Assembly: GCA_028282705.1 (NCBI GenBank)
Contig: JANQHI010000079.1
Location: 1-64,000, forward strand
Reading direction: 5' to 3'
DNA from: Prolixibacteraceae bacterium
GTDB lineage: Bacteria > Bacteroidota > Bacteroidia > Bacteroidales > Prolixibacteraceae
DNA length: 64,000 bases
The notes below the pieces were generated by a model, which worked only from the letters and a program-made list of their open reading frames with translations, made no database searches and was not told the DNA's origin. Below, piece after piece: positions 8,919-18,140 of this stretch; position 1 is the stretch's first letter; every line of letters begins with the position of its first letter. Position numbers and translations under genes: made by a program.

Positions 8919-8950
8919 AAAACCGTGGGCAATCATATCTCACGGTTTTT
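8919..8950 (+). terminator. Rho-independent terminator of the ECF operon
   Basis: Stem AAACCGTG/CACGGTTT with a 13-nt loop, followed by a run of Ts, about 25 bp past the stop. The A-rich 5' side makes it potentially bidirectional. Confidence 0.85.
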
Positions 8951-8974
8951 TTATTTATACATTTGTATTTGCCA

Positions 8975-10108
8975 ATGGTTCACTCCAACAAGTTACATAT
9001 TATTGCATTCAATGTCCCCTACCCTGCTGATTATGGTGGAGTTATAGATGTTTTTTATAAGCTGAAGCAACTGCATAGGCTTGGAATACAAATATACTTG
9101 CATTGCTTTACATATGGTAGGAAAGAGCAAGAGGAATTGAAAAAATACTGCAAAAAGGTTTATTATTATAGCCGGAAAAGTGGGGTAAAATACCTGTTTA
9201 AAAAACTCCCATATATTGTGGCTACGAGGAATTCACCTGAACTGCTGCAAAACCTGCTCAAAATAAATGCACCCATTTTATTTGAAGGGTTGCACAGTTG
9301 CTATTTTATAAACCATCCAAAACTAAAAGGTTACAAAAAAATAGTGCGTGCACACAATATTGAGCACAACTATTATGAGGAATTGGCAAATGTTGAAAGC
9401 AGCTTTACTAAAAAAGAACATTTCAAGAGGGAGGCAAAAAAGCTAGCCCTTTTTGAAAGGAATATCCAATTTGCTGGTTGTGTCCTGTCTATTTCTCCTT
9501 CAGACCAACAGTATTTTGAAAAAAAATATGCAAATTCACACCTCATACCTGGCTTTCATAAATTTGAGGCCATCACATCAACACAAGGCAAAGGCAAGTA
9601 CATTTTATTCCATGGGAACCTGGGGGTTGCTGAAAACCAAAAGGCAGTGTCTTTTATCTTGGATGATGTTCAAATACAAAAACATTTTGAGCTAATAATA
9701 GCTGGCAAAAACCCAACTTCAGGATTAATCAAGCATATTCAAAAATTTAGCAAAGTAACTTTGGTGGCAAACCCTGGTGAAGGAAAAATGAATGATTTAA
9801 TTAAACATGCGCACATCTGTTTTATCCCAACTTTCCAGGCTACAGGGTTAAAACTGAAACTCCTTGGTTCACTTTTTGCAGGCAGGTTCTGTGTTACAAA
9901 TTCAACCATGGTAAAAAATACAGGATTGGAAGGATTATGTTATATAAAGGACAGTGTTGAAGACATAAAAAATTGTATATTCGAGTTGTTTTCAAAACCA
10001 TTTACTGAAACGCAAATTAGAGAGAGAAAGAATTTACTTGAATCAGAATTTTCAAACATTTTAAATGCTCAAAGGTTATTTAATGTATTAAAAAACCTGG
10101 ATAATTAG
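8975..10108 (+). CDS. Glycosyltransferase, GT-B fold (GT4-like), 377 aa
   Basis: The N-terminus, IIAFNVPYPADYGGVIDVFYKLKQLHRLG, is the acceptor-side loop of GT-B glycosyltransferases that handle surface sugars. The C-terminal half holds the nucleotide-sugar domain: ILFHGNLGVAENQKAV near residue 210 and FIPTFQATGLKLKLLGSLFAG near 285, close to the usual E-x7-E region, although the motif is degenerate. There is no signal peptide or membrane span, so it acts in the cytoplasm. I use the ATG at 8975 rather than a TTG four codons earlier. It is followed after 8 bp by a TlpA-like gene. Sugar and acceptor are unknown. Confidence 0.85.
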   Translation: MVHSNKLHIIAFNVPYPADYGGVIDVFYKLKQLHRLGIQIYLHCFTYGRKEQEELKKYCKKVYYYSRKSGVKYLFKKLPYIVATRNSPELLQNLLKINAPILFEGLHSCYFINHPKLKGYKKIVRAHNIEHNYYEELANVESSFTKKEHFKREAKKLALFERNIQFAGCVLSISPSDQQYFEKKYANSHLIPGFHKFEAITSTQGKGKYILFHGNLGVAENQKAVSFILDDVQIQKHFELIIAGKNPTSGLIKHIQKFSKVTLVANPGEGKMNDLIKHAHICFIPTFQATGLKLKLLGSLFAGRFCVTNSTMVKNTGLEGLCYIKDSVEDIKNCIFELFSKPFTETQIRERKNLLESEFSNILNAQRLFNVLKNLDN

Positions 10109-10116
10109 TTTTCCTA

Positions 10117-11517
10117 ATGAAAAGAATAATATTTAATATCCTATCAATTTTTGTAATTACAACTTTACAGGCTCAAAACCTTGAAATATCTGTGGAACTG
10201 CCAGAAGCTGCCAACAAAAAAGTTACCCTGGCATTTTATTACAATTCTCAGGTATTAATAGCTGATACTTTATGGCTTGATGACAAAGGCAAAGGGGTGT
10301 TCCAAAAAGATACACTAATGAGCCAAGGCCTCTATAAAATATTCCTAAATAGCAAAAAACATTTTGATTTCCTCCTGGGAGAAGATCAAACATTTTCCAT
10401 TACAAATGAAGATTTCACTGCCCATAATATGAAAATAAAAGGGGGTACTGAAACAGAAGAATTTTCAAAATATATAAAATTCCTGGCTGACCTACAAAAG
10501 GAAAGAAAAGCATTAAGTAACCAGAAAAAAGAGGCTACTGAAGAAGAAAAAAAGGAGATTAACAAACAGTTAAATGATCTAACAGAAAGCCTCCATAATT
10601 ATTGGAAAAATGCTGACAAGAAATATCCTGGTACTTTCCTGGCTAAGTTCCTGATGGCTAATTATGTGCCCACCCCCAATGAGGAAAATATACCTGAAGA
10701 AGTACTTAATAATGACTCTATGCTTTTGAGGTATAGGTTTGATTTCCAGAAAGAACATTATTTTGACTATTTTGACCTAAAAGATGAAAGGCTATTTTTC
10801 ACTCCATTGGTAAAACCTAAGATTGAAACCTATTACAGCAAAGTTATCTTACAAACATTTGACTCGCTCTATCCAGCTTGCCTTGAGCTGATTGAAACTG
10901 TAAAGCCCAATGAAAAGATGTTCCAGTATGTAACTTCATATATTTTAAATAAAAGCATCAACAGTAAAATAATGGGCATGGATGCTCTATTTGTTGAGGT
11001 TGCAAAAAGATACTACCTATCAGGGGAAGCATTTTGGGCCAATGAAAAAACCCTGGATGCCATTAGGGAGAATGTAATGTTTATGGAAAAAAACCTGATT
11101 GGCAAAACTGCCCCTGAACTGCTGCTTGAAGGTGTAAACCCTGAGGAACATTTCAGCCTGCACCAGGTGGAAGCTGAGTATACAATACTCGTAATTTATG
11201 AACCAAATTGTGACCATTGTAAGATTTTTGTACCTGAGCTGCATAAGCAAGTATACCAAAAATATCGTGACAAAGGGTTTGAGGTGTTTGCAGTTTATTC
11301 AATGGATGATAAAAAAGAATGGGTTGAATTCCTTGAAAAGCATGACATGTATGACTGGATAAATGTTTGGGATGAACACCACCTTTCGCGTTTTAAAATT
11401 ACTTATGATGCACGTAAAACACCTGGAATATATTTACTGGACAAGGATAAAAAAATTATTGCCAAAAGGCTTTCAATTGAACAAATTGATAAACGTTTAA
11501 ATGAATATTTAAACTAG
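10117..11517 (+). CDS. TlpA/ResA-like thiol-disulfide protein with DUF4369/DUF5106-type N-terminus, 466 aa
   Basis: Signal peptide ending LQAQ near residue 20, so periplasmic. Residues ~22-110 look like the DUF4369-type beta domain found in Bacteroidota thiol proteins (KKVTLAFYYNSQVLIADTL, then GQ/F-rich strands). A helical DUF5106-like middle follows, then a thioredoxin fold from ~330: IYEPNCDHCKIFVPEL with the CxxC at Cys365/Cys368 and a cis-Pro loop RKTPGIYLLD. It probably reduces or oxidises disulfides of envelope proteins. It is 8 bp downstream of the glycosyltransferase and its stop codon overlaps that of the convergent ABC ATPase gene by 9 bp. Confidence 0.85.
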   Translation: MKRIIFNILSIFVITTLQAQNLEISVELPEAANKKVTLAFYYNSQVLIADTLWLDDKGKGVFQKDTLMSQGLYKIFLNSKKHFDFLLGEDQTFSITNEDFTAHNMKIKGGTETEEFSKYIKFLADLQKERKALSNQKKEATEEEKKEINKQLNDLTESLHNYWKNADKKYPGTFLAKFLMANYVPTPNEENIPEEVLNNDSMLLRYRFDFQKEHYFDYFDLKDERLFFTPLVKPKIETYYSKVILQTFDSLYPACLELIETVKPNEKMFQYVTSYILNKSINSKIMGMDALFVEVAKRYYLSGEAFWANEKTLDAIRENVMFMEKNLIGKTAPELLLEGVNPEEHFSLHQVEAEYTILVIYEPNCDHCKIFVPELHKQVYQKYRDKGFEVFAVYSMDDKKEWVEFLEKHDMYDWINVWDEHHLSRFKITYDARKTPGIYLLDKDKKIIAKRLSIEQIDKRLNEYLN

Positions 11518-12522
11518 ATGGCTGAACATTTCATAAATTGAACCAAAGGTTTGGCTAGGTTTATCTTTTTGGCTTAAAACCCAGTTGCATTGCTTCTCCT
11601 CTCTAATGGTGATTGTAAAATCAGGACTTGCATCAGTTACAATTTGAAACCCTTGCCTGTTTAGTGCCCTTAATGTCCAGGTTAAAGGAATGCCTCCACC
11701 AATTACTTTTACTTTTTCCCTGAATTGCTTTTTAAAGAAGTATTCCCCTTCTTCAGTGTCAAAACCAATGTGTGGGTTCTTAAAAAGTTCCTCCATTTTT
11801 CCAGAAAGTGCAGCATCTTCTGGTGCTCCCTCATAAGTTTGGTCCTGCATCAATACCCATAATTTGTCCACTTCGCGCAAAGCAATGTTAAGGTCATGGG
11901 TTGATAATACCACAGTTTTTTGCTGCTGGCTGGCAACTACCTGTAATAAGTGGAATATCTCATATTTATTGCTGATATCAAGGAATGCTGTGGGTTCATC
12001 AAGGATAATAACAGGGGTATCCTGAGCCAAAGCCCTGGCAATCATGGCTCGTTGCCTTTCCCCATCACTTATCTGTGTAATAAGCTTACTTTCAAACCCT
12101 TGAAGACCTACATCTTTTATAGCTTTCAGGATAATGTTTTTATCATCTTCTGAAATTCGCCCAAACCTATTGGTATGTGGGAAACGCCCATAAGCAACCA
12201 AATCAAAAACATTCATATTGGATATGCTTACAACCCCTGTTGAAACAAAACTTATTATTTTAGCCCTTTCATGGGTTGAAAAAGATTTTATTGGGCGCCC
12301 ATCAACCAATACATCCCCTGAGAAATAATCCTGAAAACCAACCACTGACCTTAATAAAGTACTTTTCCCAATCCCATTGCTACCAATAAGGGCTACCATT
12401 TCTCCACTATTTGCAGAAAAATTCAGCCCATCACGCAAGATGAAAGGTTTTTTCCCTGGCTGCATGTAGCCTATGGAAAGGTTATCAATCTTTATATGGA
12501 ATGATAGAGCCTCTTTCATCAT
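11509..12522 (-). CDS. ABC transporter ATP-binding protein (FecE/HmuV-like), 337 aa
   Basis: Cytoplasmic ATPase of a haem/siderophore/cobalamin-type importer. Visible motifs: Walker A GSNGIGKST, signature ISDGERQRAMIARAL (Ser-Asp-Gly instead of the common SGGE), Walker B VIILDEPTAFLD, and H-loop STHD. The ATPase domain ends near residue 240. An ~85-residue C-terminal extension follows with IPLTWTLRALNRQGFQI, which looks like a separate small alpha/beta domain. I chose the ATG that overlaps the stop codon of the permease gene (ATGA-type overlap) instead of an upstream ATG. Last gene of the operon protease-SBP-permease-ATPase. Confidence 0.92.
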   Translation of the reverse strand: MMKEALSFHIKIDNLSIGYMQPGKKPFILRDGLNFSANSGEMVALIGSNGIGKSTLLRSVVGFQDYFSGDVLVDGRPIKSFSTHERAKIISFVSTGVVSISNMNVFDLVAYGRFPHTNRFGRISEDDKNIILKAIKDVGLQGFESKLITQISDGERQRAMIARALAQDTPVIILDEPTAFLDISNKYEIFHLLQVVASQQQKTVVLSTHDLNIALREVDKLWVLMQDQTYEGAPEDAALSGKMEELFKNPHIGFDTEEGEYFFKKQFREKVKVIGGGIPLTWTLRALNRQGFQIVTDASPDFTITIREEKQCNWVLSQKDKPSQTFGSIYEMFSHLV

Positions 12523-13604
12523 ACTGAAGAAAACCTTTTGTTTTTTACAATCATCCAAATAATAACAGGAATACCTATAAGTGCAGTTACTGAATTTATG
12601 GGTAGTGTAGATTGCATTCCAGGCAACTGTGAAACAATATCACTAAACAACATAACACTTCCTCCCAGCAAAGCTGTTGCTGGCATCAATATCCTGTGGT
12701 TGGCAGTTTTAAACAATACCCTGGCAAGGTGGGGAACGGCAATCCCTATGAAACCAATAGGGCCACAAAATGCAGTGATGGTACCAGCCAATAAACTGGT
12801 GCTCAAAAAAATAACAACCCTACTCTGTATGATCCTGACCCCCAGCGATTTTGCATAATTTTCGCCTAATAAAAAAGCATTCAGGTCTTTTATCTTTAAA
12901 AAAGCCATCAGTAAACCAACCAAAATAGCAGGAATAACAACTAACAGCTGCCCTTTAGTAACACTTCCCAGGCTACCCATTGTCCAAATAATAAAAGCTT
13001 TCAACATTGATTCATTGCTGAAATATTGTAAAATACTTACAATAGCAGCAGTGGCACTGGTAAATAAAATCCCAAGGATCAGGATGGTCATAATATCATT
13101 TACCTTGGTAGAAACATACAACACCAAAAGCATCACCCCAAATGAACCTACCCATGCCACAATAGCCAAAGGCCAGGCACCTGTTGAGGAAAAGATACCC
13201 ATAGCAAATATTGAAGAAAACCCTAACACAAACAAGGCTACCCCTAAACTGGCACCAGCACTTATACCTAACACATAGGGACCTGCCAATGGGTTCCTGA
13301 AAACTGTCTGCATCTGCAACCCACTGATTGAGAGCGCCAACCCTGTCAGTATAGCAGTTAATGCTTTGGGAAGCCTGAACTCATTGATGATGGTTTTTGT
13401 GGCCTGATCAACTTCTTGTGGGACAACCAGTGCTTTAATTACAGCATCAACAGGGATTACAACTGAACCCAATAAAAGGTCCAATAAAAACAGGGCAAAG
13501 AATAAAATACCCAGCCCTAAAAAATAGATTGAAGTTTTATTGCTTTTCCTTCCAGCCAAGCTACTGTCATTTAATTTCTTTATAGTAAGTGTACTCTTCT
13601 TCAA
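12519..13604 (-). CDS. FecCD-family ABC transporter permease, 361 aa
   Basis: Inner-membrane permease with about ten hydrophobic helices. It carries the FecCD signatures RLPKALTAILTGLALSISGLQMQTVFRNPLAGPYVLGISAGASLG and GPIGFIGIAVPHLAR; only parts of these are needed for recognition. It belongs to the family importing iron-siderophore, haem or vitamin B12. Its start lies inside the end of the binding-protein gene (38-bp overlap) and its stop overlaps the ATPase start, so all three are translationally coupled. A 25-residue charged N-terminal extension precedes the first helix. Confidence 0.95.
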   Translation of the reverse strand: MKKSTLTIKKLNDSSLAGRKSNKTSIYFLGLGILFFALFLLDLLLGSVVIPVDAVIKALVVPQEVDQATKTIINEFRLPKALTAILTGLALSISGLQMQTVFRNPLAGPYVLGISAGASLGVALFVLGFSSIFAMGIFSSTGAWPLAIVAWVGSFGVMLLVLYVSTKVNDIMTILILGILFTSATAAIVSILQYFSNESMLKAFIIWTMGSLGSVTKGQLLVVIPAILVGLLMAFLKIKDLNAFLLGENYAKSLGVRIIQSRVVIFLSTSLLAGTITAFCGPIGFIGIAVPHLARVLFKTANHRILMPATALLGGSVMLFSDIVSQLPGMQSTLPINSVTALIGIPVIIWMIVKNKRFSSV

Positions 13605-14694
13605 CCAATATGTTTGGGTAAAGTATTTTTATCAGGTCTTTTAAGATCAGGTTTGGGTATATGGCCCCACTTTCCCAAAAATCATTCCCTCCATTGGCAC
13701 TAACCCTGTTGATATTGTTGAAGACCCTTCCTTCATTGAAAACCACCAGATTTTTAAACCTTTCATCTGAAGCTAAAATTTCTTTTTTGGAGGCCATCAT
13801 ACCCATGTTTATCCAAACGTCAGCATTGGCAGCCCATGTTAAGGCATTCTCAAAAGAAACCACATAACTTTCGTGTGAGGGGTTGTCTTTACCCACATAG
13901 TCCCCTCCTGCATCTGAGATCAGGTTTGCCATATATGAATCTCCTCCTGGTACCCACCATGAGTCTTTGTAGGGAGAACCTACCAGTACATTGGGCTTTT
14001 TGCCAATAGCATGCACAAGCTGTTTCAACTGATTGTAATCTTCCTCAACCTCCAGCATAAACTGTTCAGCTTCCTGGCTTTTATTAAATAATTCCCCAAC
14101 AAATTTTATCCATTCAGCTTTGCCTAAAGGACTACTCTCCAGATATTCAGCATTCAGGATTGCTGGTACTCCCAAATCGTGAAGTTTGCGCACAACTGAA
14201 GAGACCTCACTTCCTATACCATAAACCATTACCAAAGAAGGGGTTTGTTTGACAATTAGTTCATAATTAAGGTTCTGCCCATAGCCAACATCAACTACCT
14301 CTCCATTAGCTATCCTGTTCACAACTTCTTCATTTGTAATATACTTGCTCCCTGATACCCCAACAACCTTATCTGCCACCCCCAGGGCATCAAGAAAAGC
14401 TATGTGTGATGTTGATAAGCAAATAATCCTTTCAACTGGGGTAAAAATGATGCTTTTCCCTTCTAATGAATCGGGCACCTCTTTGCCTTTATCCACCAAA
14501 TAATAATCAATTATTACATTTTCTGCCTGCTCCCATGGATTGGTTATGGTTAACCTGGTTATTTCCCCTTCCTTAACTATTTCAAAACCATGTGCATACT
14601 TGTTGGAAGAAACACCTGCTGCCTGTTCCTTTTGGCTTATACCACAAGAACATAAAACAAATACCAGTAAAATAAAAAGATTTGAGCCTTTCAT
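13567..14694 (-). CDS. ABC transporter substrate-binding lipoprotein (haem/siderophore/B12 type), 375 aa
   Basis: Lipoprotein signal ending VLCSC (lipid on Cys17). The mature part is a type III periplasmic binding protein (PF01497-like): VERIICLSTSHIAFLDALGVADKVVGVSGSKY in the first lobe, the linker helix region PLGKAEWIKFVGELFNKSQEAEQFMLEV, and the second lobe with VLVGSPYKDSWWVPGGDSYMANLISDAGG. It hands an iron complex, haem or cobalamin to the downstream permease; the ligand cannot be read from sequence. The gene starts 10 bp after the secreted protease gene and overlaps the permease gene. No cobalamin riboswitch was recognised upstream. Confidence 0.92.
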   Translation of the reverse strand: MKGSNLFILLVFVLCSCGISQKEQAAGVSSNKYAHGFEIVKEGEITRLTITNPWEQAENVIIDYYLVDKGKEVPDSLEGKSIIFTPVERIICLSTSHIAFLDALGVADKVVGVSGSKYITNEEVVNRIANGEVVDVGYGQNLNYELIVKQTPSLVMVYGIGSEVSSVVRKLHDLGVPAILNAEYLESSPLGKAEWIKFVGELFNKSQEAEQFMLEVEEDYNQLKQLVHAIGKKPNVLVGSPYKDSWWVPGGDSYMANLISDAGGDYVGKDNPSHESYVVSFENALTWAANADVWINMGMMASKKEILASDERFKNLVVFNEGRVFNNINRVSANGGNDFWESGAIYPNLILKDLIKILYPNILVEEEYTYYKEIK

Positions 14695-14704
14695 AAACCT
14701 GCAA

Positions 14705-16891
14705 TTAGTTGGGCAAATATGATACTTTTTTAGAAACTTTAAACTGTCCTGCCTGGATTCTTATGAAATAAACACCTGCGCTTCCTCCATGTATCACCAC
14801 TTTATACCTTTTGGGGGCAAGGCGATTTACATCAGCCTTAACCAACCTGCCCAGGATATCATAAACAAACACATCATCCACATTAATTTCTTCTGAAATA
14901 TCAAAACGGAAAAATGAATTGGCTGGGTTGGGAAATACATTTAATTCAACCACCTTATTCACTGAAGGGGTATCATTTATTGCATTATCTAAATTGCAGG
15001 CAATTAATTCAAAAGCCAGTGAGGAAGATGCATTATTGCTATTTTTTTCATTAAATGCAAACCATTGGGCATCCTGTTTAAAATAAAATGAATTATCATT
15101 GCTATTTTCCCTAAATGACTGGTAAACAGCAAAACTATCCTGTACATGGATGTTTGAAATATCAAAGCCAATAAAAAATGTATCAGCAGGCTCTATCATT
15201 TCATCAAAGCCTACAAAATTCATAGCACCTCCTACAAATTGGGAAACAGGTACATCAACCTGGTAGATTAATTCATCAGGGAGATCAGGTCCATTATATA
15301 CTTTTATTGTAATATAACTTTGGCTGCCAAAAGCATGGCCTACTTTACCAATACCCAATGAAATGCCTTCAAGGGTTTCACTACCTTCAATTGAAAATTT
15401 TTCAACAAACTCAGTGATCCCTACTGAATTAGTCCCTCCCCAATAGCCAGCAGGATTACCGCCTTCATCCTGGATTCCAACTACCTGGTGTGAATCCCCA
15501 TCTTTAAGGTTGGTAAAAGCATTGCAAAATTCAGTTCCCTCGTAAGGGAAAAGTCCATCAAGTGATTGCACTTCAGAACCATTGGGATCCAGCCAATGTT
15601 TCAATTGTTTTGCCTGCTCATTAAAATAGTCCCAACTAAGGTCAAAACGGGCAAAATAATCATTGGTAGAGTTTGAGCATGAAGCTAACCCTCCTGTTAA
15701 TGAACCTACTAAAAATAAGTCCTGGTTAAAATACCCTCCCCCTGAAGACCCTGCTTCAGTGGTACCAAACTCCCAGGTTAATGTTCTCCAGAACCCATCT
15801 GCTTTATAAACATTACTAAATGAATCTATCACAGGGCTATCTTCATCAATGGCTATTTTTTTTATGTCTCCAATTGGGTGATGTATACTTACAACTGACC
15901 CAGGTTGCTCACCTGAATGGTCCCAACCAGCATAATATGGGTGAAATTCGGGAGGAGGTATCAGGGTTAATTCAACCAAACTAAAATCAAGGCTGTCTGA
16001 ATTTGCCTTTAACACACTTCCCGATATTGAGTTTGAATTATCACCATCCAGGTTCCCACAATAAGGGCTTTGGTAGTTAAACAGGAAAATTGAATTTTCT
16101 TCCCCATTTACATAATCTTTAAAACAATGGTTAGCTGTCAACACATAAGGTGTTTTATCAAGGGCAGTGTTATTAAGAAGTGTCCCTGAGCATAACTCGC
16201 TTCCATCAACAAAAATCCGGCAAACACTGTTTTTAATTACATCCCAGTCATCTGCCAGCTCACAGTTAACATCAATGTTGCAATTACCAGAGCTTCCTAA
16301 TGGCCTTCTTTGATGCCCACTGGCTACAACCCCTAAAAAATCGTGGTTTACTTTGGTAATGCCAATTTCCCCTTTAAAAACAGCATTCACTGGTTCTTCA
16401 TATTGGACAATTATCTCATCACCAGCCAAAGGTGAAACAGCCAGGCGTTTAAATGATTTGTTATTGATCTCTGTATAGGCACCCAGCACTTCTGTTTTAC
16501 TTTTGTTAAAAAGAAATAGCCTTGCTCCTGGTGGAACAATATAAGGGTCAAAAATAACATTCAGTGACAATGCATCTTCTGATTTAATAGCTACCTGCCA
16601 AACATCAAAGCCATTTATGTCCTCTAAATATTCTCCACTGTTGCCAGGATTTAAATCAACATGGAATGTATGGGCAAAACGGAAAGGCTTTAATTCTTGC
16701 TCTTTATAACTGGCCACTGATGCTTTTAATAGCTGTGAATTGTCCACCTTGGGCATTTCAACAAGCTGCCTTCCTGAACTCTTTAGGTTATTAATATTTA
16801 AAGGTATACCCCCAAGAGAAATTTGCCCAAGTGCCTGAAATCCAAAAGTGAAAATTATCCCAAAGAAAAAAAGCAAGGATGCTTTATACAT
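14705..16891 (-). CDS. Secreted trypsin-like (lysyl endopeptidase-type) serine protease with T9SS sorting domain, 728 aa
   Basis: Signal peptide to about residue 22. The N-terminal propeptide region (to ~195) has FDVWQVAIKSEDALSLNVIF, as in lysyl-endopeptidase-like precursors. The catalytic domain shows His255 in VLTANHCF, Asp302 in DSLDFSLVEL, and Ser383 in EAGSSGGG, a full chymotrypsin-fold triad. A beta-sandwich region (~450-635) follows, then a type A T9SS C-terminal signal from ~655: VFPNPANSFFRFD, then VYDILGRLV, ending GVYFIRIQAG and KVSYLPN. So it is exported across the outer membrane by type 9 secretion. It heads the operon with the ABC importer, suggesting that it frees haem or metal from proteins. 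Confidence 0.9.
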   Translation of the reverse strand: MYKASLLFFFGIIFTFGFQALGQISLGGIPLNINNLKSSGRQLVEMPKVDNSQLLKASVASYKEQELKPFRFAHTFHVDLNPGNSGEYLEDINGFDVWQVAIKSEDALSLNVIFDPYIVPPGARLFLFNKSKTEVLGAYTEINNKSFKRLAVSPLAGDEIIVQYEEPVNAVFKGEIGITKVNHDFLGVVASGHQRRPLGSSGNCNIDVNCELADDWDVIKNSVCRIFVDGSELCSGTLLNNTALDKTPYVLTANHCFKDYVNGEENSIFLFNYQSPYCGNLDGDNSNSISGSVLKANSDSLDFSLVELTLIPPPEFHPYYAGWDHSGEQPGSVVSIHHPIGDIKKIAIDEDSPVIDSFSNVYKADGFWRTLTWEFGTTEAGSSGGGYFNQDLFLVGSLTGGLASCSNSTNDYFARFDLSWDYFNEQAKQLKHWLDPNGSEVQSLDGLFPYEGTEFCNAFTNLKDGDSHQVVGIQDEGGNPAGYWGGTNSVGITEFVEKFSIEGSETLEGISLGIGKVGHAFGSQSYITIKVYNGPDLPDELIYQVDVPVSQFVGGAMNFVGFDEMIEPADTFFIGFDISNIHVQDSFAVYQSFRENSNDNSFYFKQDAQWFAFNEKNSNNASSSLAFELIACNLDNAINDTPSVNKVVELNVFPNPANSFFRFDISEEINVDDVFVYDILGRLVKADVNRLAPKRYKVVIHGGSAGVYFIRIQAGQFKVSKKVSYLPN

Positions 16892-17109
16892 AGCTAATAT
16901 TTTAAATCCAAAGTTAACATTATAAACGATTTTTTTCTGGAAAATATATGCACCTTTTGATTTTAAATCAACACTTATATGTGCATACTTCCCAAATAAG
17001 ATTTTACCATAGCCAGGCTTCCCTAATTAACTTATATTTTGTAAATTGAGAAAGCATTAATAATTTTTGCTTAAAACTTTGTAATCAAGAAACTTTTAAA
17101 CTCATCACA

Positions 17110-17520
17110 ATGAAAAACATTTTCCTGGCTTTATCTGCTTCTTTTTTAGCAATGGCAATCTTCCTGTCCTTTACAACAGGAACCAAACAACTTCCTGCCC
17201 CAGGCAATGATGAAATATTAAACCTTTTCCCAACTGAGGTTAGCACAATATTGAACAACTCGTGTTTTCAATGCCACAACAGTGATTCTAAAAATGTTGA
17301 TGCAAAAAAAGGGTTAAACTTTTCAGAGTGGAAAAAATATTCTGTAATAAAAAAGGTTGGGAAATTAAAAAAAGTATGTGAAACCATAACTGAGGATGAA
17401 ATGCCTCCTGAAAAATTCCTTGAACGTTTCCCTCATAAAAAATTAACTGATGAACAAGTAAAATTACTTTGTAAATGGGTTAAGGAGGAATCAGAAAAAA
17501 TAGTGAAAAACATGAACTAA
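17110..17520 (+). CDS. Haem-binding-domain (cytochrome c-like) protein, 136 aa
   Basis: Signal anchor at residues 3-22, then one c-type haem motif CFQCH (Cys52, Cys55, His56). A Met in DEMPPEKFL could be the distal ligand. The pattern 'I..NSCFQCHNSD...LNFSEWKKYS...LCKWVKEES' matches the haem_bd (PF14376-like) family. Periplasmic, tethered to the inner membrane. It lies divergent from the protease/ABC operon and 64 bp before a second member of the same family. The role is probably electron transfer or haem handling; the redox partner is unknown. Confidence 0.85.
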   Translation: MKNIFLALSASFLAMAIFLSFTTGTKQLPAPGNDEILNLFPTEVSTILNNSCFQCHNSDSKNVDAKKGLNFSEWKKYSVIKKVGKLKKVCETITEDEMPPEKFLERFPHKKLTDEQVKLLCKWVKEESEKIVKNMN

Positions 17521-17584
17521 AACATAGGCACAAGGATTATAGCTTCCTGTTTAAACCCACTTGTTTAACTAAGTATTAATAACT

Positions 17585-18052
17585 ATGTTTAGAAAAATAA
17601 CCTTTTTATTTATTGTATTGCTTGTTGTAGTATTTATTGCCATGCAGTTTTTCCAACCTGGTAAAAACCTAGAAGAACCAACTGAACAACACCTTTTTAA
17701 CACTGCCCATGTTAGTGCAGAAGTCCAGGGGATTTTAAAAAATGCTTGTATGGATTGCCACTCTAACAATACAAACTATTTATGGTACCATAAAATATCT
17801 CCTGTTTCCTGGTACATCCATAAACACATTGCAGATGGGAAAAAAGCCCTTGACTTTTCTGTGTGGGGTGGCTACTCAAAACTTGAGAAGATTGGGATGT
17901 TGGATGAAGTTTGTGAAGAAACCAAGGAAAAAACCATGCCTCTGAAAAGCTATACTTGGATGCACAAAAAAGCAAACCTAACAGAAAAAGAAATTGAAAC
18001 CCTTTGCAACTGGGCAGAATCATATGCTGAAGAATTATTGCTTGAAAAATAA
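17585..18052 (+). CDS. Haem-binding-domain (cytochrome c-like) protein, 155 aa
   Basis: Signal anchor at residues 5-22. Haem motif CMDCH (Cys55, Cys58, His59) followed by SNNTNYLWYHKISPVSWYIHKHIADGKKALDF, the classic haem_bd stretch with a conserved SW and DFS-W. The likely distal ligand Met lies in KTMPLKSY. It is the second of two adjacent family members; the two share only the general layout, not close identity, so this is an old duplication or co-recruitment. Membrane-attached periplasmic protein. The function follows from the family: c-type haem carrier. Confidence 0.88.
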   Translation: MFRKITFLFIVLLVVVFIAMQFFQPGKNLEEPTEQHLFNTAHVSAEVQGILKNACMDCHSNNTNYLWYHKISPVSWYIHKHIADGKKALDFSVWGGYSKLEKIGMLDEVCEETKEKTMPLKSYTWMHKKANLTEKEIETLCNWAESYAEELLLEK

Positions 18053-18140
18053 CAACCCAGGATATTTTTTATTGTTGTAATTTGCCCTTGCCAAATTGAA
18101 TCCCCATCTTCACCTTTTGTAAATTTAATACCAGCCCAAC

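Noticed and set aside
16892-17109. Cobalamin or other riboswitch upstream of the protease/ABC operon
   Set aside because: No B12-box or conserved riboswitch-like stems were seen; the spacer is plain AT-rich DNA.
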